A stretch of 64,000 bases of DNA from Aristolochia californica. Its lineage: Eukaryota; Streptophyta; Magnoliopsida; Piperales; Aristolochiaceae. The notes under the pieces were generated by a model. That model was not told the DNA's origin, made no database searches, and saw only the letters and a program-made list of their open reading frames with translations. Positions 30,235-40,979 of this stretch are shown here, in pieces. Position numbers and translations under genes: made by a program. The DNA lies in contig JARWKL010000008.1 of assembly GCA_029961685.1 (NCBI GenBank), positions 30,505,619 to 30,569,618 of the forward strand, written 5' to 3'. Numbering within the stretch: the stretch's first letter is position 1; every line of letters starts with the position of its first letter.

Positions 30235-30603
30235 TATTATAGTCCCGGATCTGACACAAGGATTCATTTTTAAGGTTCTGGTTCAGCCTTGGAGAATTGT
30301 AGAACAACATGGCAGAATTGTAGGGAGACACAGAGAGGAAGATGAAAATCAATCGAAAACCCTAGAGCTCGTTGAGGAGAGCTCCAAGCCTGTTTAACCT
30401 AAATTTAACATAAAATCAATATTTGTCTTTCTCATTACTCTTACCCCTTAAATAGGGTTCAACCTGTTAGGGTTTAAGATAAAATATTACAAAAATACCC
30501 CTATAATTATAATATTCCAAAAATACCCCTGGGGCCTAACTGAAATAAAATAATATAAATTAAATAAAAATAATTAAATATTAATATTATTGCATGCATA
30601 ACA
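30235..30603 (-). repeat. E2 5' LTR
   Basis: 369 bp, starting TATTATAGTCCC (TG decayed to TA) and ending GCATGCATAACA in plus-strand reading. Partner is 25945-26398. Confidence 0.87.
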
Positions 30604-31710
30604 TAATCGGAGTAGACGAAGCATTGAATCGCCATCATTGAAGTCATTCCTTGCTGCTGCAAAGGCAAGATGGAAGTGGCAAGCTCAAACGCATCCATCT
30701 CTTAGGAAACTTGCCCACATTGGTGAAGCAATTAGCAACCTATTCGGATTCCATATCACAATCTTTGGTCTGTGTCATTGCTGTTGTTTAAGGGGCGTTA
30801 CAACAAGAATTTTGGTTTGGAATTTTTATTTAAGGGGTGTTCTAGATTTCCCGCCGGTATTGTTGTTTGGACATCTCATTAGAAGAAAATACGCATCCTT
30901 TTAAGAAGCATAGTTTTTGGTTTGGATTTCTGTTTGAATATTTGCAACTCATTAGCAGGAGATACATATCCTTTCAGCAATAGATCAAGGCTTTGTCAGA
31001 TTTTGTTTTTCAGCAACAAAGGCAGCTTCGTCTTCGTTGGTATGGGTTATAAAAGCTGCTGATTTACCGATTGATTTCCAGAAACTTATCTTGATCTTAC
31101 TGCTGATTTTTTGGAAAATCCTCTAATCAGAACTTTGAATTTAATATATCGGGAAGAGAGTCTTTGTTTTTAATCGGAGTTCTCTGCTATCTTTTGAAGA
31201 TCTGCTGTCAAAATCTTCTAGCTGGTTTACTGAGCTGGCTCTAATCCTGCTCTGCTTGGCAATCACCAGCACCACAATGTTACCATTTCTGGCTGAAGAT
31301 GCATCTTTTGATCCGAAGGTTTCTGCTTCGTATGAATCTGAGTTTATTTATGGAAGATATCTTGATTCTGTATTGTCACCTACTGCTGTTAATCTGAAGA
31401 AAATATTGTCGAGTTTCTGATTATAACTGTCACTTCATTGGCAGATCTTACTGCTGTTTTTAGGAAACTTCTGATTCTTCTCAGAGCTACTTCCTCAGGA
31501 TCGCTTGTTCATCATTGACAGCCACAACGATACCTCTCTGCTCTCTCTGGTTTTCCGCTATGTTCAGAAGCGGGGAAGACGATAAATAAATTAAATTTCC
31601 AACTTAGGTGTGTTGAATGATATCGTGGACTGCCATTTTATATAGGAAAATCTTATACACCATTTGTAGCAAATTGGGCGATGTTTTCTCACCCTCAGCT
31701 TGAGGGGGAA
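30604..31710 (+). other. Chain interior 1, right part; no gene
   Basis: Continuation of interior 1 after E2, ending in the polypurine tract CAGCTTGAGGGGGAA. T/C-rich low-homology sequence with no coding signal. Confidence 0.6.
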
Positions 31711-32072
31711 TATTACAAGATGGACCTAAGCCCACATGACTAAGGAAGACCCACACATCCAAATGTGTTAAAATATAGGTTCAAGCCCATAAGACCAAGG
31801 AAGGCCCACACATCCAAGAGATGTGAAAGATGGGCACATAAAGTGTTGGTAGGATGGTAAATAAAGACCCATCTCATAGAGATGGCATTGATGTAATTAG
31901 ATTAAGTGCCAGAGCATAATTTTAATATTGTAGTTTCATTAATCTATAAATTGAGCTTTAAGGGAAAGGTTAGGACACAAGTCCATAACCTCTTTCTTCT
32001 TCCTATTTTATCCCAATATATCATCTCTCCTTTTCTCCATGAGCTAAATGCATAGAATTCTGAAAATTAACA
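31711..32072 (+). repeat. LTR B (shared by chain units 1 and 2)
   Basis: 362 bp, TATTACAAGATGGAC to AAAATTAACA, with primer site TGGTATCAGAGCATTG directly after. Confidence 0.83.
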
Positions 32073-34325
32073 TGGTATCAGAGCATTGATTTTCAAGACT
32101 CGTAGCTATGATTTTTAGGATTCCAAAAACCCTTTTATTTGTCATATTGATGGTTCATTTTTTATAGTTCTTTTTATGTCATCTCCTTCAGCTCTATGAT
32201 TATTTTATCTCTTTGGCTTTCTTTGTAACATTCTTGAGAGGAGAGTCTCCACCATCTGAGTGTTGAATCCTTTGCCTTCTGACATCACTTGTCTCCAATT
32301 CAGTCATCAGTGGCTAGCCATATAGTGATAGTTTTATTACTAAAAAGAGTAGTACCAATGTCAAAAAAATGAAGAGATGTTTGTGATGTCGAGAAGACTA
32401 AAAAAACTTTTATTGTGGTCTTTATATCAGAGTCGTATATGGTATTAGTATTACACCTTTGGTCTCTATCGACGAGCAAGATCTGATCTACGACGGGGAG
32501 ATGGAGTGCGAGGAGGCGATGAAGAAGGCATGGAAGGAGGTGCAAGTGCTATACAACTTTGGTCTCGGGCACTGATTCTACTTGAAAAAAAATCGCCATT
32601 GTCTCCATCCCCATCCAATCCACATCCACATGCATTTTCTACCACTCTTGTCAACTCATCTAAACTAGAGTAACCGGCTCAGAAAAGGAGAAAGTAGAAA
32701 GCTTCGCCTCCGATAAGTAGAAGCAGAGGTGTGCCAGAACATCCACAACAACTACGATTCAAGCGCCTGTGATGGAGCTGGTGAATAGCAGATACTATTC
32801 TACTCTTCTAGTTGTTGTCTGGTTGCATGCTTTCCTCCTATAGCCATTGCCTTTGTCATCGTATCACGACGACACTAGTTTGCAACTGAATAGCTATTCT
32901 TCACTAGATTATTTTTCTCTATCGCAGAAAGAGGTTTATGCCAAGAATACATTTGCTCTTGCTGCTATTTCCTTTTTTTGAAAATTCCTTGGCTCATCTC
33001 CTTGCGTCAGGTCCATTGCCATTTACAAAGACTCATTAGTTGTTGTTGTTATATCTATTTTTTGGAATGTCTCGTGACTATATCCCTTTGTGTTGCCATT
33101 TTTGGATGACAACTCTAATTATTTCAGAATCTCCTTGTTGGTCCTCTACTATTTAAGTAACTTCTAAAGATAGAGTTTTTTCTGCTAACCTTTCCTGCCG
33201 CAGCTAGATTGCCATTTTGGGAGGACGAAGATGATAGCCAGATTGATTTCACCAGCAAGTCTCGTAGCTGTCTCACCATTTGATATGCCGAGCTTCAATC
33301 ACGGCTTGAAGATTTTCCAGGATATTTCTGGAAGATGACTGCTCCATTGTGATGTTCAGGGATGGTGACTTCTTGAAAAATTAAATGTTTATTAAGTTAG
33401 GAAACTTGTTTTCATCCCAACACTGATTCAGCTTCGAGCCCAACTCAGACCAGACCTTGTCGGGTCAACCCACCGACCTGAGACTCATTGCGTGCCACTC
33501 GGGTTAACCTAGTGGGTTGGGTCAACCCAGACTGAATCAACTCAGTTCAGATCAACCTGACTCAGCCCACTTGTTTTCCTACCTCGGTTATACAAGTCTG
33601 GGTCCTGAGTTTTATACTTATTTCTTTCGTGACTCAACTATATTGGTCTACTACTTAACTCAGCCTGACATGGTCCCTTGGCTCCAACATGATATTATGT
33701 AGAATTAATTGACAACTTATTCCTTGATCAACATATTATTGGTGCACAACCTTCTAATGATCTCTGAGTGGATTATTTTATGGGTCCTTGAATTTTCATT
33801 ATTTGGAACGTGTTATTGGGCCCATGCCCATTTCATTTGCTACTATTGTGTCTCTTTGTCTGAAACATTACTATTGAAAGACTTGTTAGTTGCTGATTGT
33901 TGTCAGCATTGGTTATTTGATGAAGTAGAAAACATATGGTGGCCCCAAAATATTATCTTCTGGGTGATTACCTATTACACTCCTTAATTGGCATTTATTA
34001 CTCTTGCCTATAGAGGGACACGATGATGGAGGAGTTTGATTACACTTCTAAGCAATTCCTAGAGACCCACTCGCTACAGAAGATAGGAGTTTGCCCAACA
34101 TCCAACATGAGTTATTTGACTGGAGTATGGAGCGATGTCTTACGGCTAGGAGTGATTTTACTCTCACTTATATTATCCCAATTGGGCCAATTGGAAGAGA
34201 CCACTGGCTTGAGGGGGAGTGTTGGAAGATATGGTGAACTACCATTTTATATGAGAAGATCCTATACGCCATTTGTAGCAAGCTAGGCGTTCATGTTGTT
34301 CTCTCACCCCTAGCTTGAGGGGGAG
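32073..34325 (+). other. Chain interior 2; no gene
   Basis: 2.25 kb without recognisable protein. A region rich in GGGTTGGGTCAACCCA-like words (33430-33560) recurs in interior 3 at 34740-34860. The 3' part (33760-34325) is shared with interior 3, N1 and N2. Confidence 0.65.
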
Positions 34326-34709
34326 AGTTGGAAGATGGGCCCAAGCCCACACAACCAAGGAAGGCACACATATCCAAGTGTGTTAGAAGATGGGCTCAAG
34401 CCCATAAGACCAAGGAAGTCCCATCCATCCAAGAGATGTGGAAGACGAGACCAAGGAGAAGGTCCATAGGCCCATATAGTGATGGCAAGATGGTAAACAA
34501 AGAGTCATGTAATAGAGATGGCATTGATGTAATTAGGTTAAGTTTTAGGGGCATAATTGTAATACCATAGTTTCACTAATCTATAAATTGAGCTTCAGGG
34601 GAAGGGTTAGGACACAAGTCCATAACCTCTTTATTCCTCCTAGTTTCTCCCAATTTATCATCTCTCCTTTTCTCCATGAGCTAAATCCATGGATTCCTAA
34701 AAATCAATA
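34326..34709 (+). repeat. LTR C (shared by chain units 2 and 3)
   Basis: 384 bp, AGTTGGAAGATGGGCCC to AAAATCAATA; both termini are decayed relative to TG...CA and the primer site after it is degenerate. Confidence 0.8.
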
Positions 34710-35472
34710 AGGTGTTGTAGAGATTTTATTCTGTCGAGTGACCCGAACCGGGTTTGTTCTGTTCCACATGGTAAACCCAAAGGGCGAGCGCCAGACTCAT
34801 TCTGTTCCGCTTGGGTTAACTCAGTGGGTTGGGTCAACTCGGTCTAGGTCAACCCGACTATGCCCTCTTGTTTATTTTCCTATGTTATATGTGTTCGGGT
34901 CATGAGTTCTCTATTGATTTCTCTTGTGACTCAGTAATATTGGTCTGATATCTGACTCGGCTCAACTATGTTCCTTGTCTCTGGCTGGATTATTATTTTA
35001 AAGTATTGGCAGCTTATTCCTTGGTCAGTATATTATTTTGTGCACAAACTCGCAAAAAATTATTTTAAGGATAATTTTTTAAGGATTTTTATTATTTGGT
35101 ACGTGTTATTGGGCCCAAGCCCATTTCATTTGTTGTTAATATGTCTCTTTGGCTGAGACATTATTATTGAAGGACTTCTCACTTGATGATTTTTGTCAGC
35201 ACTGGTTATTCTGATGAAAAAAAAAAAGCACATGGTGGCCCCAGAATATTATCTTCTGGGTGATTACTCTTTACTCCTCCTTAATTGGTATTTTTTATTC
35301 CTACCATTTGAGAGTCGGTGTTTTGTGGAGGGATACAATGATTGAAGAGTTTTATTACACTTCAAAGGAATGCCTATAGACCCACTACCTACAAAAGATT
35401 AGAGTGTGCCCAACATCAGCATGAGTTATTTGACTCGAGTATGGAGCGATGTCTAATAGCTAGGAGTGATTT
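34710..35472 (+). other. Chain interior 3, left part; no gene
   Basis: Shares sequence with interior 2. It is interrupted by E3 within GGAGTGATTT; the right part is 38526-38696. Confidence 0.7.
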
Positions 35473-35850
35473 TGTTACAGTCCCAAATCTCACACGGTGA
35501 TTCACAGTGGGAGAAGATGAAGGAAGAAGAAAATCAAGCCGAAGGGAAACTTGAGATCCGAGGTTCGTTGACTTGAACGCACATCCCTTAGCTCGTTTAG
35601 GAGAACTCAAAAATCCTTTCTTTAACCTAAAATCAAGACTTCTCTTTTCCATTCTTTTCACCCCTTAAGTAGGGTTCAAGAGTACAAAATTAAAAATATG
35701 CCCCTCAATGCCATTCAACTTGAAAAGTAAATAAACTTAATGACTTAACTTAATAACTAAATAACTTAACAACTAAGTAATTTAACGACTAAGTAATAGA
35801 CTCAGCCATGTCGCCTCTAAATGACTCGGCTTGATATTGAGTCCATAGCA
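35473..35850 (-). repeat. E3 3' LTR
   Basis: 378 bp, TGTTACAGTCCC to GAGTCCATAGCA; partner 38146-38525. Confidence 0.9.
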
Positions 35851-35975
35851 TTACTCCCCCCTGGAGAAAGAGCTTGTTCTCAAGTTCGAAGATAGGGTAA
35901 GCTTGGTGGAGTGTCTCCATGTCCTCCCCTGGGCCAATCGTGTCATCTGTGGCACTTGTTGGGAGATTTTGTTCC
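35851..35975 (-). pseudogene. E3 gypsy pol 3' tail and polypurine tract
   Basis: Sense strand encodes EDMETLHQAYPIFELENKLF then a G-rich tract before the LTR, closely like the C-terminus in G2 (EDLETFRQAYPTFEHEDKFF). Confidence 0.8.
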
Positions 35976-37216
35976 TCTTCTTGTTTGATGTTGCTCGTCT
36001 ACAGAAAGTTGGTTGATGTCATCTTGCACTGCTTGGGAAAACCATTTTTCACACACTTCCATGCTTGTTGGACTATGTGCTCCATCCAAAATGAAAATGA
36101 GACCTCCAAATTTACAACTACCCTCACTTTGTGTAGTAGCATGTGGGTCAAGATTAGCCATGCACCAAAAGTGTGCGAACTTGGGACTGATGTCAGATAT
36201 AGTCAACATTTCATTAAAACACTTGTGGCCCTCTGATATTAATCCTGCATGAATATAAGCATAGAACAGACCAATAAAGGTAATTTCCTTGGTCAACACA
36301 TTTTCTTTGATGTTGCCTTGGCACCCATTTTGTTATTGGAACTTTGTCCCATCATTGCCGCAAGATATCCATGAATACAGTGTCCGAACATCATTGTATT
36401 CCAACAATTTAAATTTCTCTGTGATATTTGGTAAAATATTCTTCTAGTATCATCCACCTGAAGTACCTTGACAGGCATGTCATGAAACTGGTTACCAACA
36501 TCATACACCCTACATACCAGTGGTTGGGCAGTTTCAAATTGACACACAAATCCGATTTTTGAAATCCAAATAGGATTCAATTGATTCATAATTACTTCTG
36601 TCCACCCCAGTTCTTCCAGTGTAGCATATCTTTTCTTTGCGTAAACTATTGCCCTAGGATCCCCCAATTTCCAGTGACCATTAGTGAGTGCATTCCATGC
36701 TAGTAAAACTTTTTGGTCCATTCTATCAAGTACATAATGAACAATCTTGATTTCTCCACATTTGGCATCCATGTAAATAAGACATGTTACAACAAACACC
36801 TCATATAACAAACCAGTCCATATAGTTCTTCCAGGAATTACCATTCCTTGTCGCATAGATCCTAAATGGGATAAAGCAGGGAGAAGGCTTATAATAGTAC
36901 CTTGATCTACTAGTATGCCTTCAGACTTACCCAAAACATGGAAAAGCTTAATTGCCCCATCAGCAAACCCATTCTTTGCAAAACCATTGAGGATAGTGTT
37001 CCATGACATCACATCTTTTCTGCAGAATCCAGCTCTCATGGTGTGCCAAAGTACCCACATCTCGAAAGGGCATTTCATCAATTGTTTGGTAAGCACAAGG
37101 AATATCCCCGAACTTGGAATACATATGCATCAAAGAAGTTACCACAAACACATCTCCACACATTTCATAATCATCCAAAATAGCATTCCCACAACCCCCA
37201 CCTGGTTGAAGAATTT
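35976..37216 (-). pseudogene. Captured pentatricopeptide-repeat (PLS-class) protein fragments
   Basis: Open stretches 37178-36960, 37096-36293 and 36299-35943 carry PPR helices such as DVFVVTSLMHMYSKFGDI, DVMSWNTILNGFAKNGFADG, KVLLAWNALTNGHWKLGDP and GLFYAYIHAGLISEGHKCF. Spacing and D-V-x-x-W-N wording are those of PLS-class plant PPR proteins, organelle RNA-binding factors in C-to-U editing or splicing. Frameshifts between blocks and non-PPR sequence within (about 36650-36480) show decay or a composite origin. Confidence 0.78.
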
Positions 37217-37579
37217 CAATGAATAAGTGTCCTAGCGGACACTACTTCTCCGCAGGCTGAATACATGTGACCCAAAAAATCCCCATCGCAAATTTTTAAT
37301 ACTAGAGCCTGAACTCCTTCCAAATCACCAGTGGAAGCTAATATATCAACAAGCAACACATAACGTTCAAGCTTATGCGAGTAACCTTTCTGGTTCTCAG
37401 CCCAACTGAACACCCTCAACACCATTGTAGAGTTTTTTCTTACAAAGTCTAGGGACTTGAGAATGGACAAGACAAAATTTGGAGAAAATCGGTTTTGAAA
37501 CTTGCCACAAAATTCGGTCAAGTCGGTTTCCAACTTGGAGGTCGAGAGCGAAAGTGAGAGGCTGCAACTCGATGGTCAC
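37216..37579 (-). pseudogene. Captured second PPR-type gene fragment
   Basis: Encodes NFVLSILKSLDFVRKNSTMV, then VFSWAENQKGYSHKLERYVL and LVDILASTGDLEGV. The wording (FSWAE-Q-GY-H) is that of P-class PPR proteins and differs from the PLS-type fragments next to it, so this looks like a different source gene. It ends where the PLS part begins. Confidence 0.6.
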
Positions 37580-37631
37580 AATTTCAGATCGAAACCAACT
37601 AGTCTAGACTTCTCATCTTCCACCAAAGAAA

Positions 37632-37940
37632 CTATTTCCACTCCGAAATCAAAATCTCAAGATTTTTATGCCCCCTGATGAAGTAGAGCCTGATCTGTTG
37701 CCGATGGCAAACAACTGCAACATGGGGCTTCTCCGCTCGGAAATTTTCCGTCTCCAATTCTGGGAGAAGTTTAGGTTGCCTTGAACAGGGGAGATTTGAG
37801 GTCGAACCAAAATTTGGCTGTTCTGACGCGATTTGAGGTCGAATGATGGGCAGCAACTGTTCATCTTCCGAAGCGGTGACCTTCCCCTCTAAGGCCTTAT
37901 AGCGATGCTTCTTAATTTTGGCCAATCTCAAGTCTTCCAC
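37632..37940 (-). pseudogene. E3 gag-like leader ORF
   Basis: 102 open codons including KHRYKALEGKVTASEDEQLL and IRPQIASEQPNFGSTSNLP. The same nucleotide stretch, with stops, forms the leader of E1 (about 20065-20260). It is probably an N-terminal gag remnant of the parent gypsy lineage. Confidence 0.6.
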
Positions 37941-38145
37941 CCTTCAATCTAGGGGTGGATTTCTTCCAAACATCATACCCCACATCCCATTGATTTTTTG
38001 GTCGTTTCTTTTCATTCGTTCCTCACTTTTTGCCCGCATTGCTGCATTTTCTACCCTCATTGCTGCAAATCGCACCTCTCTGGCAATTGCTTCGAAGCTT
38101 GTAACTCCTGGATGAATCACCCATGTTCAAGCTCTTATACCAAGT

Positions 38146-38525
38146 TGTTACGGTTCCGGATCTCACACGATGATTCATAGGGGGAGAAGATGAAAGACGA
38201 AGAAAATCAAGTCGAAGGGAAGCTTGAGACCCTAGGTTCGTTGAGGAGAACGCACACCCCGGGGCTCATTTAGGAGAACTCAAAAATCCTTTGTTTAACC
38301 TAAAATCAAGACTTCCCTTTCCCATTCCTTTCACCCCTTAAGTACAGTTCAAGAGTACAAAATTACAGATATGCCCCTCCATGACATTCAACTTGAAAAG
38401 TAAATAAACTTAATGACTTAACTTAATAAATAAGTAACTTAATGACTAAGTAACTGACTCAGCCAAAGTAATTCACACAATCACGTCATCTCTGAATGAC
38501 TCAAGCTACTATTGAATCCATAACA
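38146..38525 (-). repeat. E3 5' LTR
   Basis: 380 bp, TGTTACGGTTCC to AATCCATAACA in plus-strand reading; flanked on the right by GATTT. Confidence 0.9.
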
Positions 38526-38696
38526 GATTTTACTCTCACTTATATTATGACAGTTGGACCTCTTGGAAGAAACCACCAGCTTGAGGGGAAGTGTTGGAAA
38601 ATATGGTGGACTGCCATTTTATACAGAAGATCCCATACAACATTTGCAGCAAGTTGGGTTTTCATTATGTTCTATCAGCCCCAACATGAGGGGGAG

Positions 38697-39029
38697 TGTT
38701 GGAAGATGGGCCTAAACCCACATGACCAAGGAAGGCCCACACATCCAAGAGATGTGGAAGATGGGCTCAAGGCCAGTAGACCAAGGAGAAGGCCCACAAG
38801 CCCATACAATGATGGTAAATAAAGAGTCATCTCATAGAGATGGCACTGATATAATTAGTTTAAGTACCAGGGGCATAATTATAATAGTGTGGGATTATTA
38901 ATCTATAAGTTGAGCTTCAAGGGAAGGGTTAGGATACAAGTCCATAACCTCTTCTTCCTCATGTTTTCTCCAATATGTCATCTCTCCTTTTCTCCATGAG
39001 CTAAATCTATGGAGTCCTAAAAATCAACA
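38697..39029 (+). repeat. LTR D (end of chain)
   Basis: 333 bp, TGTTGGAAGATGGGCC to AAAATCAACA, preceded by the tract ACATGAGGGGGAG. Followed by TCAAT, similar to TCAAC before LTR A. Confidence 0.85.
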
Positions 39030-39428
39030 TCAATAAACTGATGAAAACCAAAAAATTCTTCTAGCTTGTTTCCATCTAGAAGGAGATATGTGTGTTGGTT
39101 CCAAGAGAACAACCACACCAGCCCTCTTATCACTTGGCATGTGTTTGTACAAGATCTATGCATATGATTTGGGCCAACCAATATCGAGATTTTGATTCTC
39201 TTCTCATAAAGCTCAAGCAAAGTGGCTCCATCAAAGAGTACCAAACAAAGTTTGAATGCATAGTCAACTGAGTCCATTGGCTCAAATTGGTAGCTTCATT
39301 GGAGGCCTTAAACAAGAAATACCAAGTGAGGTAAGGTTATACCATTCTAGAATCCCTATTGGAAAAATTTACTAAGCTCACATACAAGAAGAAAAATTAC
39401 CCCTCCTATGTTTCAAACTTAAGTGTTC
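39030..39428 (+). pseudogene. Retrotransposon gag fragment (gypsy-like)
   Basis: Broken plus-strand reading with LLIKLKQSGSIKEYQTKFEC and, after a stop and frameshift, a segment like FIGGLKQEIPSEVR. These match the retrotrans_gag region of gypsy elements. It directly abuts the 5' LTR of G2 but is not its own gag. Confidence 0.6.
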
Positions 39429-39867
39429 TGTTATGGACTCAATAGTAGGCCGAGTCATTCAGAGGTGTCGTGGCAGAGTCATTTAGTTATTCAGTTAATT
39501 GCATTTTCAATTTTATTTTACTTCATTTTTATTTCAATTGAAGAGTTAATATGCCATAGGGGAATTATTTTAATTCTTTCTCTTGAACTCTTGTTGGTGC
39601 CAAACCTACTTAGGAGGTAACGAGGAATGGGAAAAGACAATTCTGATTTTAGCCTAAATAGGGATTTAGAGTTCTCCTCAATGAGCTCTAGGTTTGGAGT
39701 TATCCTCAACGAACTCAAATGTCCAAGTTCCCTTTTGAATTTTACTTTCTTCTCTTTTCCATTTTCCAAAACCAAGAGTGACCTTAGCCGTGCTGGACCC
39801 ATCCCCAAAACTCTGGATTACCCTTTCTAGCGCCGTGTTACAAGATCCATGACCTAGGACCATAACA
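39429..39867 (+). repeat. G2 5' LTR
   Basis: 439 bp, TGTTATGGACTC to GACCATAACA; partner 44182-44637. Confidence 0.92.
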
Positions 39868-39890
39868 ACTTGTTATTAGAGCAGGGTAAC

Positions 39891-40920
39891 ATGGGTGATA
39901 TGTCCAGCAATGAAGAGTTGAGAGCCATGGTCAGAGAGATGCAGGACGCAAAGGCCGAACAAGAGGTGAGAATGACAAATTTCGGCCAGTAGCTAGAACA
40001 AATTCCAAGTATTATCCTACAAATGGAGATATTCTCAGGTATGGTTTCAGATCTTTTGGCTGCAAGAAACCCAACCCCAGACCGAAGGGGGGGAGGACAA
40101 CTCGCACAGTAGAAGGGGGGAGAAGCATGCAAGGCGCACTGGTGTCCATGCACAATAGGGTGGAGGTACAGTACCCAGGTATACAAAATTGGATTTTCCC
40201 ACTTTTACTGGGCTAGACAACCCCTTAATTTGGTTGCGTAGATGTGGGAATTTTTTTTTAATCAAGGGACACCTGAATTTGATAAGGTGGGACTGGCCAC
40301 CTTCCACATGCTTGTTGAAGTGCAGTTATGGTTTCATCAAGTAGAATTTGAGAGATTGGTGCTAGATTGAGAGGAATTTAAAGAGTTATGTACTATAAGA
40401 TTGAGCCCTCCAGCACACAGCAACCCGTTGGGGGATTTGGTCCTATTAAGACAAACCGGATCCATGGACCATTATCATAAACAATTCCAAGAAAAATTGG
40501 CTCAAGAAAGCAGGAAGGTTAGAGTCGACCAGCAAGTAAATTTGTTTACAGCAGGCCTTAATGAGTCTTTGAAGTTAGAGGTGGAACTCCATGCACCTGC
40601 TGATTTGGCATGAGTAATGGATTTAGCTCAAGCACTGGATGCAAGACAGAAAGTTCAAAGTTGGATGACTGGTTGGCAAGGAGGAGGAACTACTCACCTT
40701 AGGTGACCTTGCCAACAATGCGGCCACCCAAAAATACACCGACTAATACTATGGCAGCAGATAAAAGGACAAACCACCATTGAAATATATAAAAAAAATA
40801 TCTAGTTTAGAAATGGCTGACCGCAAGGCGAAAAACCTATGTTATAACTGTGATGAACCTTACAGAGCAGGCAACCAATGTAAAAGATTGTTCTGGTCAG
40901 AGTTAGATGCATTGGGATAA
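39891..40920 (+). pseudogene. G2 Gag (decayed)
   Basis: Starts at ATG 39891 and hits a stop within about 100 bp. The best preserved part (40401-40613) contains HSNPLGDLVLLRQTGSMDHY and VNLFTAGLNESLKLEVELH, the retrotrans_gag core. The nucleocapsid knuckle near 40843-40890 reads CYNCDEPYRAGNQCKRLFW, where G1 has His in place of Asn, so zinc binding should be lost. Confidence 0.83.
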
Positions 40921-40979
40921 GGAGAACCGAATGAAGGTCCTCAAGAGGAGGACGAACCAGAAATTTATTTGAATGCAAT

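Larger units (their letters stand above)
25945..30603 (-). mobile_element. Gene-capturing gypsy-derived LTR element E2
   Basis: Minus-strand element: 5' LTR 30603-30235, primer site (complement of about 30219-30234), a leader, fragments of an E(z)-type and a PRMT3-type methyltransferase, a gypsy chromodomain tail with polypurine tract (about 26560-26399), and 3' LTR 26398-25945. Flanking duplication TAATT/TAATC (4 of 5). It lacks pol, like E1 and E3. The interior at 26560-27400 and 29000-30200 is unidentified and may include further captured pieces. Confidence 0.87.
35473..38525 (-). mobile_element. Gene-capturing gypsy-derived LTR element E3
   Basis: Minus-strand element with LTRs 35473-35850 (3') and 38146-38525 (5'), a perfect target duplication GATTT (35468-35472, 38526-38530), and a primer site on the complement of 38131-38145 (TTGGTATAAGAGC). 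Removing it restores GGAGTGATTTTACTCTCAC, seen uninterrupted at about 34147. Interior: gag-like leader (about 37940-37640), PPR gene fragments, chromodomain tail and polypurine tract (about 35960-35851). LTRs are of the E1 family. Confidence 0.92.
24794..39029 (+). mobile_element. Chain of non-autonomous LTR elements: LTR A-interior-B-interior-C-interior-D
   Basis: Four similar LTRs in the same orientation (A 24794-25133, B 31711-32072, C 34326-34709, D 38697-39029). A and B are followed by primer sites (TGGTATCAAAGC, TGGTATCAGAGC); B, C and D are preceded by the tract AGCTTGAGGGGGA or a variant. The three interiors share sequence, for example GGCTAGGAGTGATTTTACTC. Outer flanks are TCAAC and TCAAT, a plausible single target duplication for the whole chain. 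No gag or pol is present apart from inserted E2 and E3. Confidence 0.8.

Noticed and set aside
30507..35661. Scattered ORFs of 60-110 codons in the chain interiors
   Set aside because: No homology, biased composition, not shared between the related interiors.
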